From JBBECJ01 sp963763325 (GTDB lineage: Bacteria > Chloroflexota > Chloroflexia > Thermomicrobiales > CFX8): a DNA stretch of 64,000 nucleotides. Below are positions 25,875 through 35,400 of the stretch, one piece after another; the stretch's first letter is position 1, and every line of letters starts with the position of its first letter. The notes below the pieces were generated by a model. It was given only the letters and a program-made list of their open reading frames with translations. It did not search any database and was not told the origin of the DNA. The position numbers were made by a program, and so were the translations under genes. Location of the stretch: contig CAVXOL010000001.1 in the NCBI GenBank assembly GCA_963763325.1, positions 620,001 through 684,000 of the forward strand, read 5' to 3'.

Positions 25875-25903
25875 TTGACAAGCGCGCGATGCGCACGTAT
25901 GCT
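25875..25903 (+). promoter_or_regulatory. Strong sigma-70-type promoter of the iron transporter operon
   Basis: TTGACA (25875-25880) and TATGCT (25898-25903) are separated by 17 bases, the optimal spacing. The -35 box is a perfect consensus. Transcription would start near 25910, inside the palindrome that follows, about 115 bases before the substrate-binding protein gene. Confidence 0.8.
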
Positions 25904-25928
25904 AATCCCGACTTTTTTAGTCGGGATT
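25904..25928. promoter_or_regulatory. 25-bp palindromic operator candidate overlapping the transcription start
   Basis: AATCCCGACT (25904-25913) and AGTCGGGATT (25919-25928) are perfect inverted arms around TTTTT. The palindrome abuts the -10 box, where a bound repressor would block RNA polymerase. Its layout resembles boxes of Rrf2-family iron-sulfur or iron regulators, with arms ending in GACT/AGTC around an A/T core. As RNA it would be a hairpin at the extreme 5' end, which makes a terminator role unlikely. The regulator itself is not in the window. Confidence 0.65.
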
Positions 25929-26024
25929 TTGGTGTCCTGACGTGCTCCCTGCGGTCGGGGAGTATATCGCATGGCTCAGGCGGGAGCGTAGCGTCATCCT
26001 GGGTAGACGCTCGGAGGGGGACAA

Positions 26025-27240
26025 ATGGATCTTGAACGGTACATGAGCCGGCGCAGGCTGTTGCGCGCGATGGCCGGCGGTGCGGTTGCGATGGGTGTCT
26101 CTGCCGCTGCTGGCTGCCTGTGGCGGCGACGATGACGATGATGACAGCGACAGTGTCACGACTCCGGCGACCGGTAGCACGGCTACAAGTGGGACCGGCG
26201 CAGAGGCGACGGCGACAACCGGCGAAAGTGACGCGACGCCAACGACCGCTGCCAGCCCGGACGCCAGCCCGGCTGGTGAAGCGTCCCCGGCTGCTGGAAC
26301 GGGCGGCTTTGAGGGCGAGACGCTGGTCGTCTACTCAGGCCGTAGCGAGGAATTGGTCCAGCCGATCATCGACCAGTTTGGCGAGACGTTTGGCGTGACG
26401 GTCGAGGTGCGCTATGGCGACTCGGCCGAGATGGCGGCGCTGATCCTTGAGGAGGGTGATGCCAGCCCGGCTGATCTCTTCTTCTCGCAGGATGCCGGTG
26501 CGCTCGGCGCGCTCTCACAGGAGGGGCTGTTCGCGGAGTTGCCGGAGGACATCCTCGGCCGCGTCGATAGTCGCTTCAGCGACCCGAACGGCATGTGGGT
26601 CGGCATCAGTGGCCGCGCCCGTGCCGTCGTCTACAACACCGATGCCGTTTCGGAAGCGGACATTCCGGAATCGATCCTCGACTTCACCGACGAGGCGTGG
26701 AGCGGACGGCTCGGCTGGGCGCCGACCAATGCCTCGTTCCAGTCGTTCGTGACGGCGTTGCGGGTCGATCGAGGTGACGATGTCGCCCGCGAGTGGCTGG
26801 AGGGGATCGTCGCCAACGACGTCACCGTCTTCGAGGGCAACTCGCCGATCGTTCAGGCTGTCATCGATGGTGAGATTGATGCCGGCTTCGTCAACCATTA
26901 CTACCTGCTGCGGATGAAGGCCGAGGCTGGCGAGGATCTGCCGGCTGAGAACTTCATCTACAGCAATGGCGACCCGGGCGCGCTGGTCAACGTCGCCGGT
27001 GCCGGTGTCCTCGCCAGCGGCAGCCAGGAGTTGGCCAACGCGTTCGTCGGCTACATGCTCGACACAGAGGCGCAGCAGTACTTCGCCGACGAGACGTTCG
27101 AGTACCCATTGATCGAAGGCGTCGACGGCGACCCCGGCCTCGTTCCACTCGAAGAGATCGAGACGCCGGACATCGACCTCTCCGACCTGGCCGACCTCGA
27201 AGGTACGCTCGAGATGCTGACGGACCTCGGGATTCTGTAG
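26025..27240 (+). CDS. Ferric-iron ABC transporter substrate-binding lipoprotein, one frameshift near the start
   Basis: About 404 aa. ATG 26025 (MDLERYMSRRRLLRAMAGG) has GGAGGGGGACAA directly upstream; it opens a twin-arginine-like signal. Near 26100 the frame shifts by one base into VSLPLLAACGGDDD, which supplies the lipobox LAAC. After an Asp-rich and Thr/Ala-rich linker the FbpA-type domain starts: LVVYSGRSEELVQPIIDQF, DLFFSQDAGALGALS, GRARAVVYNTD and VNHYYLLRMKAE, where the Tyr pair is the usual Fe3+ ligand. It delivers iron to the permease encoded downstream. Regulated by the promoter and palindrome at 25875-25928. Confidence 0.9.
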
Positions 27241-27268
27241 CGGCGCAGCGGCAGCCGTCACCCTCCAG

Positions 27269-27296
27269 CCCCCTCTCCCAATTCTGGGAGAGGGGG
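27269..27296 (+). terminator. Intra-operon terminator between binding protein and permease genes
   Basis: CCCCCTCTCCCA (27269-27280) and TGGGAGAGGGGG (27285-27296) form a perfect 12-bp stem with loop ATTC, followed by TGTCTGTTTTC. Partial termination here would give an excess of binding protein over permease, a common arrangement in ABC operons. Confidence 0.8.
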
Positions 27297-27402
27297 TGTC
27301 TGTTTTCGGCGGATGTGGCTGAATCACTGGTATGGGAGCGTTGAGCCGCGAAACCAGTACGACAAAGAGTTCCACGAAGTACGGGAGGGCCTTGTTGTTG
27401 AC

Positions 27403-27563
27403 CCCGGTAGGGGCCGCGTCCTGTACCGGCCCGCGCCGTGAGGCGCCTGCGTCGGTCGTGCGTGTGCAACAGGATCCCCAACGCTTGTGCCTGCGGGGAG
27501 GCATGCCTGCATCCAGAAGGCGCTTCACGGCGCGGGCCGGTACAGGACGCGGCCCCTACCGGG
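27403..27563. mobile_element. 161-bp inverted-repeat element (MITE-like) inside the iron operon
   Basis: Two 46-base arms, 27403-27448 and 27518-27563, are inverted copies with one mismatch. The outer ends read CCCGGTAGGGGCCGCGTCC. The 69-base centre has no useful frame. The element ends 15 bases before the permease start codon, so it forms the permease leader. No target-site duplication is evident, and no second copy was seen in the window. It could be a miniature transposable element or a structured repeat. Confidence 0.7.
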
Positions 27564-27578
27564 AGATCGATCCGTGTG

Positions 27579-29219
27579 ATGCCCCCACAACCTCCTGCAC
27601 AGACATCGTCGCTTCCATCGCCGCCAGTAACGGTCGTCCGCCGCAAGCGGCTGATGGCCGGCGCGCCGGTCGCGCTCTGGTTGCCGGCGGTCCTCGTCGC
27701 GCTGCTGATGATCTCGCCGCTGGTCTACCTCGTTATTCGGGCGTCGGAGAGCGGCTGGGAGCTGATCGACCTCCTCTGGCGCGACCGGACGGCGCGGGTG
27801 CTGCGCAACACGATCCTGCTGGTCCTCTGCGTGACGCTCGGGACGGTCGCCATCTCGCTACCTCTGGCCTGGCTGACGACGCGGACCGACCTGCCAGCGC
27901 GGCGGCTGTGGACGATTTTGACGGCGCTGCCGCTGGTGATTCCGTCGTACGTCGGCGCGTTTGCCGTGATCGCGGCGCTCGGGCCGCGTGGGATCGTCCA
28001 GGGCTGGTTGGAGCGCGCCTTCGGGATCGAGCGGCTGCCGGAGATCTACGGGTTATTCGGCGCGTCGTTGACGCTGATCCTGTTCTCGTTCCCCTACGTC
28101 CTGCTGCCGCTGCGCTCGGCGATGTCCGGACTGGATGCCTCGCTTGAGGAAGCCTCGCGCTCGATGGGGTTCGGCGCCTGGACGACCTTCCGACGCGTAA
28201 CCGTCCCGCAGCTGCGGCCAGCCATCGCGGCCGGTGTACTGCTGGTGGCGTTCTACACGCTCAGCGACTTCGGGGCCGTCTCGCTCTTGCAATTCGACTC
28301 GTTCACCCGCGCGATCTACAACCAGTACCGGGGAGCGTTTGACCGGACGCTGGCAGCCGGGCTGGCGCTCGTCCTCGTCGTGATGACCGGCACGATCCTG
28401 GCGCTGGAGGCGTGGACGCGGGGCGGAGCGCGCTACCATCGTAGCTCCGGTGGGGCCAGCCGACCGGCGCGGGTCGTCCGGCTTGGACGCTGGAAGTGGG
28501 CCGGGCTGGCCTACTGCGCGACGGTCGTTGGTTTCGCACTCGTGATGCCGGTCGGGATCGTCACCTACTGGCTGGTGCGCGGGTTGCGCGCCGGCGAGCC
28601 GTTGCGGCTGATCTGGGACGCGGCACTCAACTCGGCGATGGTCTCGCTGCTGGCTGCCGTCGTGACCGTCCTGGCTGCCGCACCGGTCGTCGTCCTCTCG
28701 GTCCGCTATCCGGGGCGGCTGACGGGGCTGATCGAGCGGGTGACCTATGCTGGTTATGCGCTGCCGGGGATCGTCGTCGCCCTCTCGCTGGTCTTCTTCG
28801 GCATTCGCTACGCCCGCCCGCTCTACCAGACATTGACGATGCTGGTCATCGCCTACGTGATCCGCTTCCTGCCGCAGGCGGTCGGCGCGTTGCGGGCCAG
28901 CTTCCTGCAGGTCAACCCGCACATCGAGGAAGCCGCACGCAGCCTCGGCCACACGACGCCGCGCGTCTGGTGGAGGGTGACCGGTCCGCTCGTTCGTCCC
29001 GGCCTGCTCTCGGGAGGAACGCTCGTCTTCCTGACCGTCATGAAGGAGCTGCCGGCGACGATTCTCCTCCGCCCAACCGGCTTCGACACCCTCGCAACCC
29101 GCATCTGGGGCGCGACATCCGAGGGCTTCTGGGCCAGAGCCGCCGCCCCCTCGCTGATCCTGATCGTCATCGCGGCTGTGCCGGTCGTGATTGTGGCGTG
29201 GCGGGAAGATAAGGCATGA
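27579..29219 (+). CDS. Ferric-iron ABC transporter permease (FbpB-like, two fused halves)
   Basis: A protein of 546 aa with two homologous permease halves of about six helices each. Each half has the cytoplasmic EAA loop that contacts the ATPase: LEEASRSMGFGAWTTFRRV and IEEAARSLGHTTPRVWWRV. The start at 27579 (MPPQPPAQTSSLP) follows the 161-bp inverted-repeat element; GGGAG lies 12 bases upstream, a rather poor site, so translation may be weak. Longer upstream starts would translate the element and are rejected. No frameshift was found. It moves Fe3+ across the inner membrane with the ATPase downstream. Confidence 0.92.
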   Translation: MPPQPPAQTSSLPSPPVTVVRRKRLMAGAPVALWLPAVLVALLMISPLVYLVIRASESGWELIDLLWRDRTARVLRNTILLVLCVTLGTVAISLPLAWLTTRTDLPARRLWTILTALPLVIPSYVGAFAVIAALGPRGIVQGWLERAFGIERLPEIYGLFGASLTLILFSFPYVLLPLRSAMSGLDASLEEASRSMGFGAWTTFRRVTVPQLRPAIAAGVLLVAFYTLSDFGAVSLLQFDSFTRAIYNQYRGAFDRTLAAGLALVLVVMTGTILALEAWTRGGARYHRSSGGASRPARVVRLGRWKWAGLAYCATVVGFALVMPVGIVTYWLVRGLRAGEPLRLIWDAALNSAMVSLLAAVVTVLAAAPVVVLSVRYPGRLTGLIERVTYAGYALPGIVVALSLVFFGIRYARPLYQTLTMLVIAYVIRFLPQAVGALRASFLQVNPHIEEAARSLGHTTPRVWWRVTGPLVRPGLLSGGTLVFLTVMKELPATILLRPTGFDTLATRIWGATSEGFWARAAAPSLILIVIAAVPVVIVAWREDKA

Positions 29220-29266
29220 GGGATGAGAAGGGACTGAACGCATGCCCATGCCCCATCCCTCATGCC
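29213..29266 (+). repeat. Iterated GGATGAG inverted repeat after the permease stop codon
   Basis: GGCATGAGGGATG (29213-29225) and CATCCCTCATGCC (29254-29266) are perfect 13-base inverted arms. The left arm includes the permease stop codon. The word is the same as in the moaC hairpin at 20912-20971. Confidence 0.75.
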
Positions 29267-29299
29267 CAACCAATCCCGACGCGTTCACTCGGATTGCAC

Positions 29300-29310
29300 T
29301 ACAATACAAT
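29300..29310 (+). promoter_or_regulatory. Candidate internal -10 elements before the iron ATPase gene
   Basis: TACAAT occurs twice, at 29300-29305 and 29305-29310. TTCACT at 29284-29289 could serve as a weak -35 box for the second, at 15-base spacing. This would let the ATPase be transcribed separately; support is modest. Confidence 0.35.
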
Positions 29311-29348
29311 CAGGGAGTCGAGGGACCGTACCGAATGGCTGTGAATCC

Positions 29349-30482
29349 TTGAGCACGAAGAGCATTGTCCTGGCTGGCGCGACGAAGCAGTTTGCTGGTG
29401 GGGCGCGGCCTGCCGTCTGGAATGTGTCGTTCGACGTTGAGCCGGGCGAGATCGTCGCGTTGCTGGGGCCGAGCGGCTGCGGCAAGACGACGACACTGCG
29501 GCTGATCGCGGGCTTCGAGCGGCTGGATGCCGGTAGCGTCACCATCAATGGTCGCGTGATGGACGACGGCCGTGGCTACGTGCCGCCTGAGAAACGCAGC
29601 GTTGGAATGGTCTTCCAGGATTTCGCGCTCTTCCCTCACCTGACGGTCGCCGGCAACATCGGCTTCGGCCTCGTTCGCTCCTCAAAGCGCGAGCGTGAGG
29701 CGCGGGTGCGTGAGTTGGCAGAACTGGCCGGATTGAGCGAGTTTCTCGACCGTTACCCGCATCAGCTCTCCGGCGGGCAGCAGCAACGAGTCGCGCTGGC
29801 ACGCGCGCTGGCGCCGAAGCCGGATGTGTTGCTGCTGGACGAGCCATTCTCCAACCTCGACACCGAGCTACGCGTCCAGATGCGGACCGAGGTGCGCGAG
29901 ATTCTCAAGGCGGTTGGGACGACGGCTGTTCTCGTCACCCACGACCAGCAGGAGGCGATGACGGTCGCCGACCGGATGGCGGTCATGCTGGGCGGCCAGG
30001 TCGAGCAGATCGATACACCGGATGTCGTCTACCACTACCCGGCGACGCGGGCAGTTGCCAGCTTCGTCGGGCTCGGCACCTTCGTCCCGGCGCGGATCGC
30101 CGGGGCGGTCGCCAACTCGGACGTCGGCCAGTTTACGATCGATGGCCCGCCGGGGCCGGACAACGTCGATCTGCTCCTGCGCCCGCGTGACGTGACGCTG
30201 ACGGTCGATCCTGAGGGGATCGCGGTCGTCCAGTCGCGCGCGTTCCACGGGTCGGAGTTCACCTACCGCGTCCAACTCCCGTGCGGCGTGACGCTGCAGT
30301 CCAACCAGCCGTCGCACGTTGACATCTCGCCGGGAACACGCGTCAGTGTCCGCTGCGCTCGTGTCCGCCTGGCTGCCTACGACGCCGACGCGCGGATCGC
30401 GATGACGACGGCGGCAGGCTTCCCGACCGCGTTCGGCGGCGAACTGACATCGAGCGTCGTTGGCGTGACGGCGACGTCCTAG
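29349..30482 (+). CDS. Ferric-iron ABC transporter ATPase
   Basis: About 377 aa. Walker A GPSGCGKTTTLRLIAG, Q-loop VFQDFALFPHLTVAGN, signature LSGGQQQRVALARAL, Walker B DVLLLDEPFSNLD and H-loop VTHDQQEAM are all intact. The C-terminal 130 residues form a TOBE-like regulatory domain (LLLRPRDVTLTVDPEG). The start is uncertain: TTG 29349 is in frame, but ATG 29336 has GAGGGA nine bases upstream and reads MAVNP before stopping. A one-base error at 29345-29349 would link that ATG to the ATPase frame. An in-frame ATG at 29262 lies in the repeat and is unlikely. Confidence 0.92.
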   Translation: MSTKSIVLAGATKQFAGGARPAVWNVSFDVEPGEIVALLGPSGCGKTTTLRLIAGFERLDAGSVTINGRVMDDGRGYVPPEKRSVGMVFQDFALFPHLTVAGNIGFGLVRSSKREREARVRELAELAGLSEFLDRYPHQLSGGQQQRVALARALAPKPDVLLLDEPFSNLDTELRVQMRTEVREILKAVGTTAVLVTHDQQEAMTVADRMAVMLGGQVEQIDTPDVVYHYPATRAVASFVGLGTFVPARIAGAVANSDVGQFTIDGPPGPDNVDLLLRPRDVTLTVDPEGIAVVQSRAFHGSEFTYRVQLPCGVTLQSNQPSHVDISPGTRVSVRCARVRLAAYDADARIAMTTAAGFPTAFGGELTSSVVGVTATS

Positions 30483-30490
30483 CGCTCAGC

Positions 30491-30604
30491 CTAGTCCAGA
30501 ATTCCGACCACCGTCATGATCAGGAAGAGGACGAAGGCCGCTCCAACCAGGACGGCGAGCGCGATCATCGCCGTCGCCCAGCCGGTTCGGTGTTTGGTTT
30601 CCAT
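30491..30604 (-). CDS. Small single-span membrane protein (37 aa)
   Basis: On the minus strand ATG 30604 has GGAG six bases upstream and opens a 37-codon frame. It begins METKHRTGWATAM and continues as one hydrophobic helix (IALAVLVGAAFVLFLIM) ending VVGILD. Its stop lies eight bases from the end of the convergent iron ATPase gene. Such a frame is far below usual annotation limits, but the charge pattern and ribosome site support it. The role is unknown. Confidence 0.55.
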   Translation of the reverse strand: METKHRTGWATAMIALAVLVGAAFVLFLIMTVVGILD

Positions 30605-30748
30605 CAGTCGCTCCTATCGTCGTGCTCGTGTTGTTCTCGGATTGCCACTGTGTTCCACACGCGGCTACCCAGCAGATGCACTTGATGTGCCTCGGCTGTT
30701 CTAACGAGACCTATCGAATCCTGATACGTGCCTGTTTTCCCATCCAGA

Positions 30749-30779
30749 CAAAAAACCGGCATTGTGTTTCCTGCCGGTT
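30749..30779 (-). terminator. Terminator of the HEPN-like gene
   Basis: Read on the minus strand, AACCGGCA and TGCCGGTT (plus-strand 754-761 and 772-779 of the 30 kb block) form an 8-bp stem with a 10-base loop, followed by a run of six T. It lies 57 bases past the stop codon at 30836. Confidence 0.75.
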
Positions 30780-30835
30780 CCTGTTCGGTGCTGCCGTGTT
30801 TGTGACCATTATGTGACCACACAGGCTGGCAGAAA

Positions 30836-31562
30836 CTACTCCGTGTCGTCGGGTTTCTTGTTGGGTCGCGTGTGGCCATCAGGGCTTGCTACCGGAAAGT
30901 CAGTCACTTCCATGCCAAGCCACCGCGTCCGCATCCGAACGTTAACTGCGGTCAGGTAGTTGAACACCGCGTTTCGATAGCGATCATAGTCAGCATTGGT
31001 TACTTTTAGCCGGCTGCCGACCGTCAGGTTGGTCCATGGGCAGGCGGCGACAAAACGATCATCCACGGTTGACATGCGGTGCAGGATCACGTTCCGGACG
31101 TTAGCAAGTTCGATGAGGTCACGTTGAACATCCTCATCAACTGGACCACTGAGGCCGCAAACCTCAAGAAGCGCCTCAAACCGGGCTGCGCCGGGCCTGA
31201 ACTTCGCTCCCGTGACTTGCTGCAGTTCTGCAACAAGCAGCCGCATGCGATACTTATGTGCCAGCGTCGATGAGCAGCACGGTGTGCCTATGTCAATCGC
31301 GTTCATCGACAGTGCCAACCAATTCTGAACCTGGCTACGTCCGCGCTCGTCTGCTCCCTCCAAACGATGACCCCCGCGTCGATGGTCGAATGCCCGTGCT
31401 ACGGCAGAAACGTGTTGCGGAGTGAATTGGCGATGTATCTCGTTGCCAGTTCATTTCTCGGTGCACGATCGTGTCAAGATTGCGCTTAGAGCCACATAGG
31501 ATTCCAGCGGGAACGATGTTCTCCCGCTCGTCGCAGAGGATGATCTCGCGAGACGATAGCAC
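30836..31562 (-). pseudogene. HEPN-motif protein, frameshifted, divergent from the helicase operon
   Basis: The intact part starts at ATG 31306 (MNAIDIGTPC) or further up, and ends PNKKPDDTE at 30836. It contains ELANVRNVILHRMSTVDDRF, in which R-N-V-I-L-H fits the R-x(4)-H motif of HEPN ribonucleases, then AACPWTNLTVGSRL. Upstream segments TPQHVSAVARAFDHRRGG and LCDERENIVPAGIL lie in other frames and belong to the same protein, giving about 240 aa with at least two joints. HEPN proteins are common toxins or effectors in defence loci. The assignment rests on motif and context, not on a recognised subfamily. Confidence 0.55.
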
Positions 31563-31594
31563 TACGTCATGTGGTTTGGAGTGGGGAGGGTGAG

Positions 31595-32480
31595 ATGCCG
31601 AAGTTGCGCCGTCGGGTGTCTGATGGCTGGTACTACATTCGGACCTACGCTCATGACGGGGACGACGGCCACAACGGCACCGGCAAATCCACGCCGCCGG
31701 GATGGATGTCCGGCCAGGAACGGATGATCGACGATGATGCCGATGTTCCAGCCAGACTTTTCCGTTACCTGCGCGGCGCGCGTGGCTGATTTATACTGAA
31801 ACCCGCGAACTTCGGTTGCGGCCACGCCGCCCACCGGTGCCTCCGTCGACCTCGTCGCCCGTTCGCCGCCGTCAGCCACATCCACCCACTCCATCGTTCC
31901 ATTTCCCGCCAATACTTCGCTTCGTCTTCAACGACGATCTCTCGTGGCATATCACGGCCAGCCTCGATCACCTCTGCCAGCCGTACTGGACCGAGCAGGT
32001 TGAATCGCTACGGCACCTGATGGGCGAGGCGGTCAACGGGCGCATCTGTGTTGGCGACGAGACACTGTGGGTCAACGCTTTGAGTCTTGACAACAACCCA
32101 TTCGACGGCTGCACGACTCCCGTTGGCCTCTCCACCGACCAGTACGTCGCACGGTTGCGAGGAAAACGGTAGAATGGCTCCAGCCTTTGGCAGAACGACT
32201 CATACTGTGCGAAGGGGTAATTTTCACCTTCACGGACGACGGCTCGGTCTGAACGAGCCAGCTTCATGGGGCGAGAGCTACTACGTCGTGCTACAGACGC
32301 TCTACACGGATCCGAACCCGCTCCTCGACGCGTGCCAGCCACTTCGTCTGATTCGCCGCATCCCGTGGAGTGCCTACCGCATCCACCCTGCCGGAAACGC
32401 CCGATCCGAGCGTTCACGAGTATCTCGCCGGCATCGGCCACGCACCGCACGGTGAGGATATCGAGGAGCCTGAAGCGTGA
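31595..32480 (+). pseudogene. Unknown protein, first gene of the helicase-ATPase operon, several frameshifts
   Basis: ATG 31595 (MPKLRRRVSDGWYYIRTYAH) has GGGAGGGTGAG directly upstream. The frame continues, with joints near 31783, 32165, 32255 and 32390, through WLIYTETRELRLRPRRP, a Pro-rich stretch, FVFNDDLSWHITASLDHLC, VGDETLWVNALSLDNNPFDG, TVEWLQPLAERLILCEG, WGESYYVVLQTLYTDPNPLL, then HEYLAGIGHAPHGEDIEEPE to a TGA at 32478-32480. The total is about 295 aa. I recognise no domain. Its stop overlaps the GTG start of the helicase gene by four bases, so the two products are probably made together. Codon usage across the joints stays coding-like. Confidence 0.6.
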
Positions 32481-35400
32481 TCGAGGGCATGAGCGAGCCG
32501 CGCTTCGCGGTTGGCGACATGGTGAGCTTGCGTGCCGACCAGTCGCGGCAGGGGATGGTGATGGCGGTTCTTTCGCCCGCCGGGGGTCGACCGCGCTATC
32601 GCGTTTTCCATTCGGCGAGCGAGCAGCGCGACTACTACGAGGCGCAACTCGTCCCAGCCAGCAGCGAGACCGAGGTTGTCGCGACCGCGGCCGAGATCCT
32701 GGCGGGTGTCGCCGGCGACATGATCGACAGCGCGACCTTCCGCGCCAGACTGACGGCGGCTCGACTCAACAATCCGCAGGTGGACAACCTGTACGCCCTG
32801 CAGGCGGCCCGCATCCGGTACGTGCCGTTCCAATTCAAGCCGCTGCTGCGCTTTCTGCGGGCGGACCACCGCGGCTGCTCATCGCCGACGAGGTCGGCGT
32901 GGGCAAGACCATCGAGGCGGGTCTGATCCTTCGCGAGCTGCAGGCCCGCCAGGAGCTAGGAAACGTCCTGATTGTCTGTCCCAAGGCGCTGGTCTCCAAG
33001 TGGCGCATGGAGATGCGTCGGTTCGACGAGGATTTCAGAGCCGCTGAACGGCCGACAACCCTGCGCTACTGCCTGCGAGAGGCGCACCTCGACGGGGTGT
33101 GGCCTGCAGCAGCTACTCCCGCGCCATAGTCCACCTGGAGCTGCTGCGGATGCGAGGACCACCTCCTGGCGCGTCGGGCAAGCAGGCCGTCCCGGTCTGC
33201 TGACCCTCGATCCGCCGCCCGCACTTCGACCTCGTGGTCGTGGACGAGGCCCACCACCTGCGCAACCCCGGCACGAACTCGCACGAGCTGGCGCGCTTTC
33301 TGTGCGATGCGTGCGGAAGCGGTGCTCTTCCTCTCGGCCACCCCGGTCCATCTCGGCTCGCGCAACCTGTTCACGCTGCTCGAACCTGCTCCGCCCGGAC
33401 CTCTTCCAGGACCGAGAGCGTCTTCGAGGAGATGGTCGAACCGAACCAGTCACCTCACCAGCGCCCTGCGGCACGTCCGCCATCCGGCACCTCGCCGGCA
33501 ACGCCGACTGGCAGAGACGAGGCGGCCTGCCGACCTCGAGGCCGCCGGTCGTACCACCGTGGGGGCGCACAGGTGCTGGGCCGGCGATCCGCGCTTTCAC
33601 GAGTGGCTTGCGAGGCTGCGCGGCGATGGACGCTCTCCGATGTCGACAGAGAGCGGTAAGCTGCCTGCAGGGATCTCGAGGAGGTCGCACTCCCTGGCCC
33701 ACGTCATGAACCGCACCCGCCGCCGGGACATCGGACGCTTCACGATCCGCGAGCCCCGCACACGTCGCCGGTCGCAGTTCACCCCGGAGCAGCGAGATCT
33801 TCTACGACGACACTGGTCGAGTTCCGCAGGGAGAGCCTGCTCCTGGAGCACGACCCGCGCGTCGTACGGCTGATCAGCGACACCCTGGAACGCCAGGCGG
33901 CCAGCTGCCTGCCCGGCTCTGGTGCCCGCCGCTGGACGGTTTCTTGCGGACGGGCCGTTTCTCCGCCGCCGCGATGACCGACGACCCGGAGCGCCGAGGA
34001 GGTGCTCGCGCAGGCTGCCCGCACTACCTCATCAACCGCGCCCAGGAGCTGCGCGCACTGGCCGCTGAGCCTTCCGCCGGAGGACCCCAAGCTGGACGGC
34101 TGCTCGAGGTCGTGCGCGACTACCCTGGCGGCGCGAGCGGGCCCGGCAAGGTGCTGGTCTTCTCCTTCTTCCTGCACACCCTGGGCTACCTGGAGCGAGC
34201 ACCTGCGAGCGGCCGGCTTTCGGGTTGCGGTCATAACCGGGGGCGTCCCGGACGACGAGCGCGAACGCATTGCGCGACCGCTTCCGCCTGCCACGCTCGG
34301 ACGAGGACGCGATCGACGTCCTGCTCTCCTCGGAGGTCGGCTGCGAAGGACTCGACTACGAGTTCTGCGACCGGCTGGTCAACTACGACATCCCCTGGAA
34401 CCCGATGCGCGTCGAGCAGCGCATCGGGCGCATCGACCGCTACGGCCAGGCCAGCGACAAGGTGCTGATCTTCAACTTCGTCACCCCCGGCACCGTCGAG
34501 GAGCGGGTGTTCTTCCGCTGCTTCGAGCGCCTGGGCGTCTTCCGCGACACGGTTGGCGACCTCGAGGAGGTCCTGGGCGAGGTCGTCGAGGACCTCACGC
34601 GCGTCGCCCTGGACCCTCACCTCACCCCCGAGCAGGCCGAGGAGAAGGCCATACCCAGCAGAAGACGGACAACGCCATCCGTGCTGGCGGAGGAGCAGCG
34701 CCGCCTGGAAGGAGGAGGGCTGGCTCCATGCTGGGGCTGGACGAGGCGCTTTCAGTCGAGGAGGTCGATGACCTGATCCTCGAGGACGGGCGCTTCGTGG
34801 CACGCCGGAAGATCTGACGCAGATGATGCGATCTCTACCTGGGCCAGCCAGATCTCAACGGACGCCTGACGCCTGAGTCCGCAGGAGCCGCGGCTCGTAC
34901 CGTCTGCGGCTGAATCGCAATGCCCGCATCGCTGGTTGCCGACGACCTGCGCAACCAGGGGATCGAGCCGCGTGACCGCACCAGTCTCGCGCTTCCAGCG
35001 CTGGCTGGACGACGACGAGCCAGGTACCTCGCGCTGACGTTCGACCAGAGCGCTGGCACTCGAACAGCGCGACCTGACATTCATCAAGCCGGTGCATCCG
35101 CTGGCGCGGGTCGCGACGCGCACTGGACGAATGAACGCGAGCCGACTCCTCGCGCGTCTCACCGGTAGATGCAGCGACGAGTGTGCAGGCGGGACACTAC
35201 CTCTTCGCCTGCGACCTGTGGGAGACGATCGCTATGCAGCCGGAAGACGCAGATCGTCTCGCACGTCTGGGACATCGACAGCGGGTGCCAGATGCGACAG
35301 TGGCGTCGAGCCTCGCCTGCTCCGTCGCTTCAACGACGGACGAACCCGGCGAATACGCGGAAGTCGAGGTGCCTGAACTCGAAAAGCCATTCGGTGAGCT

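Noticed and set aside
25904..25928. Intrinsic terminator
   Set aside because: The palindrome lies at the predicted transcription start of a strong promoter; as RNA it would end transcription after about 20 bases, so an operator is more plausible.
26080..26110. A start codon at 26080 for the iron-binding protein
   Set aside because: It removes the twin-arginine-like signal and ignores the excellent ribosome site at 26025; a frame joint explains the data better.
26515..27528. Minus-strand frame covering the iron-binding protein and the inverted-repeat element
   Set aside because: No recognisable domain; it crosses the terminator and element.
28053..29309. A 418-codon minus-strand frame opposite the iron permease
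   Set aside because: Composition is Arg/His/Gln-rich without motifs, while the plus strand holds both EAA loops of the permease.
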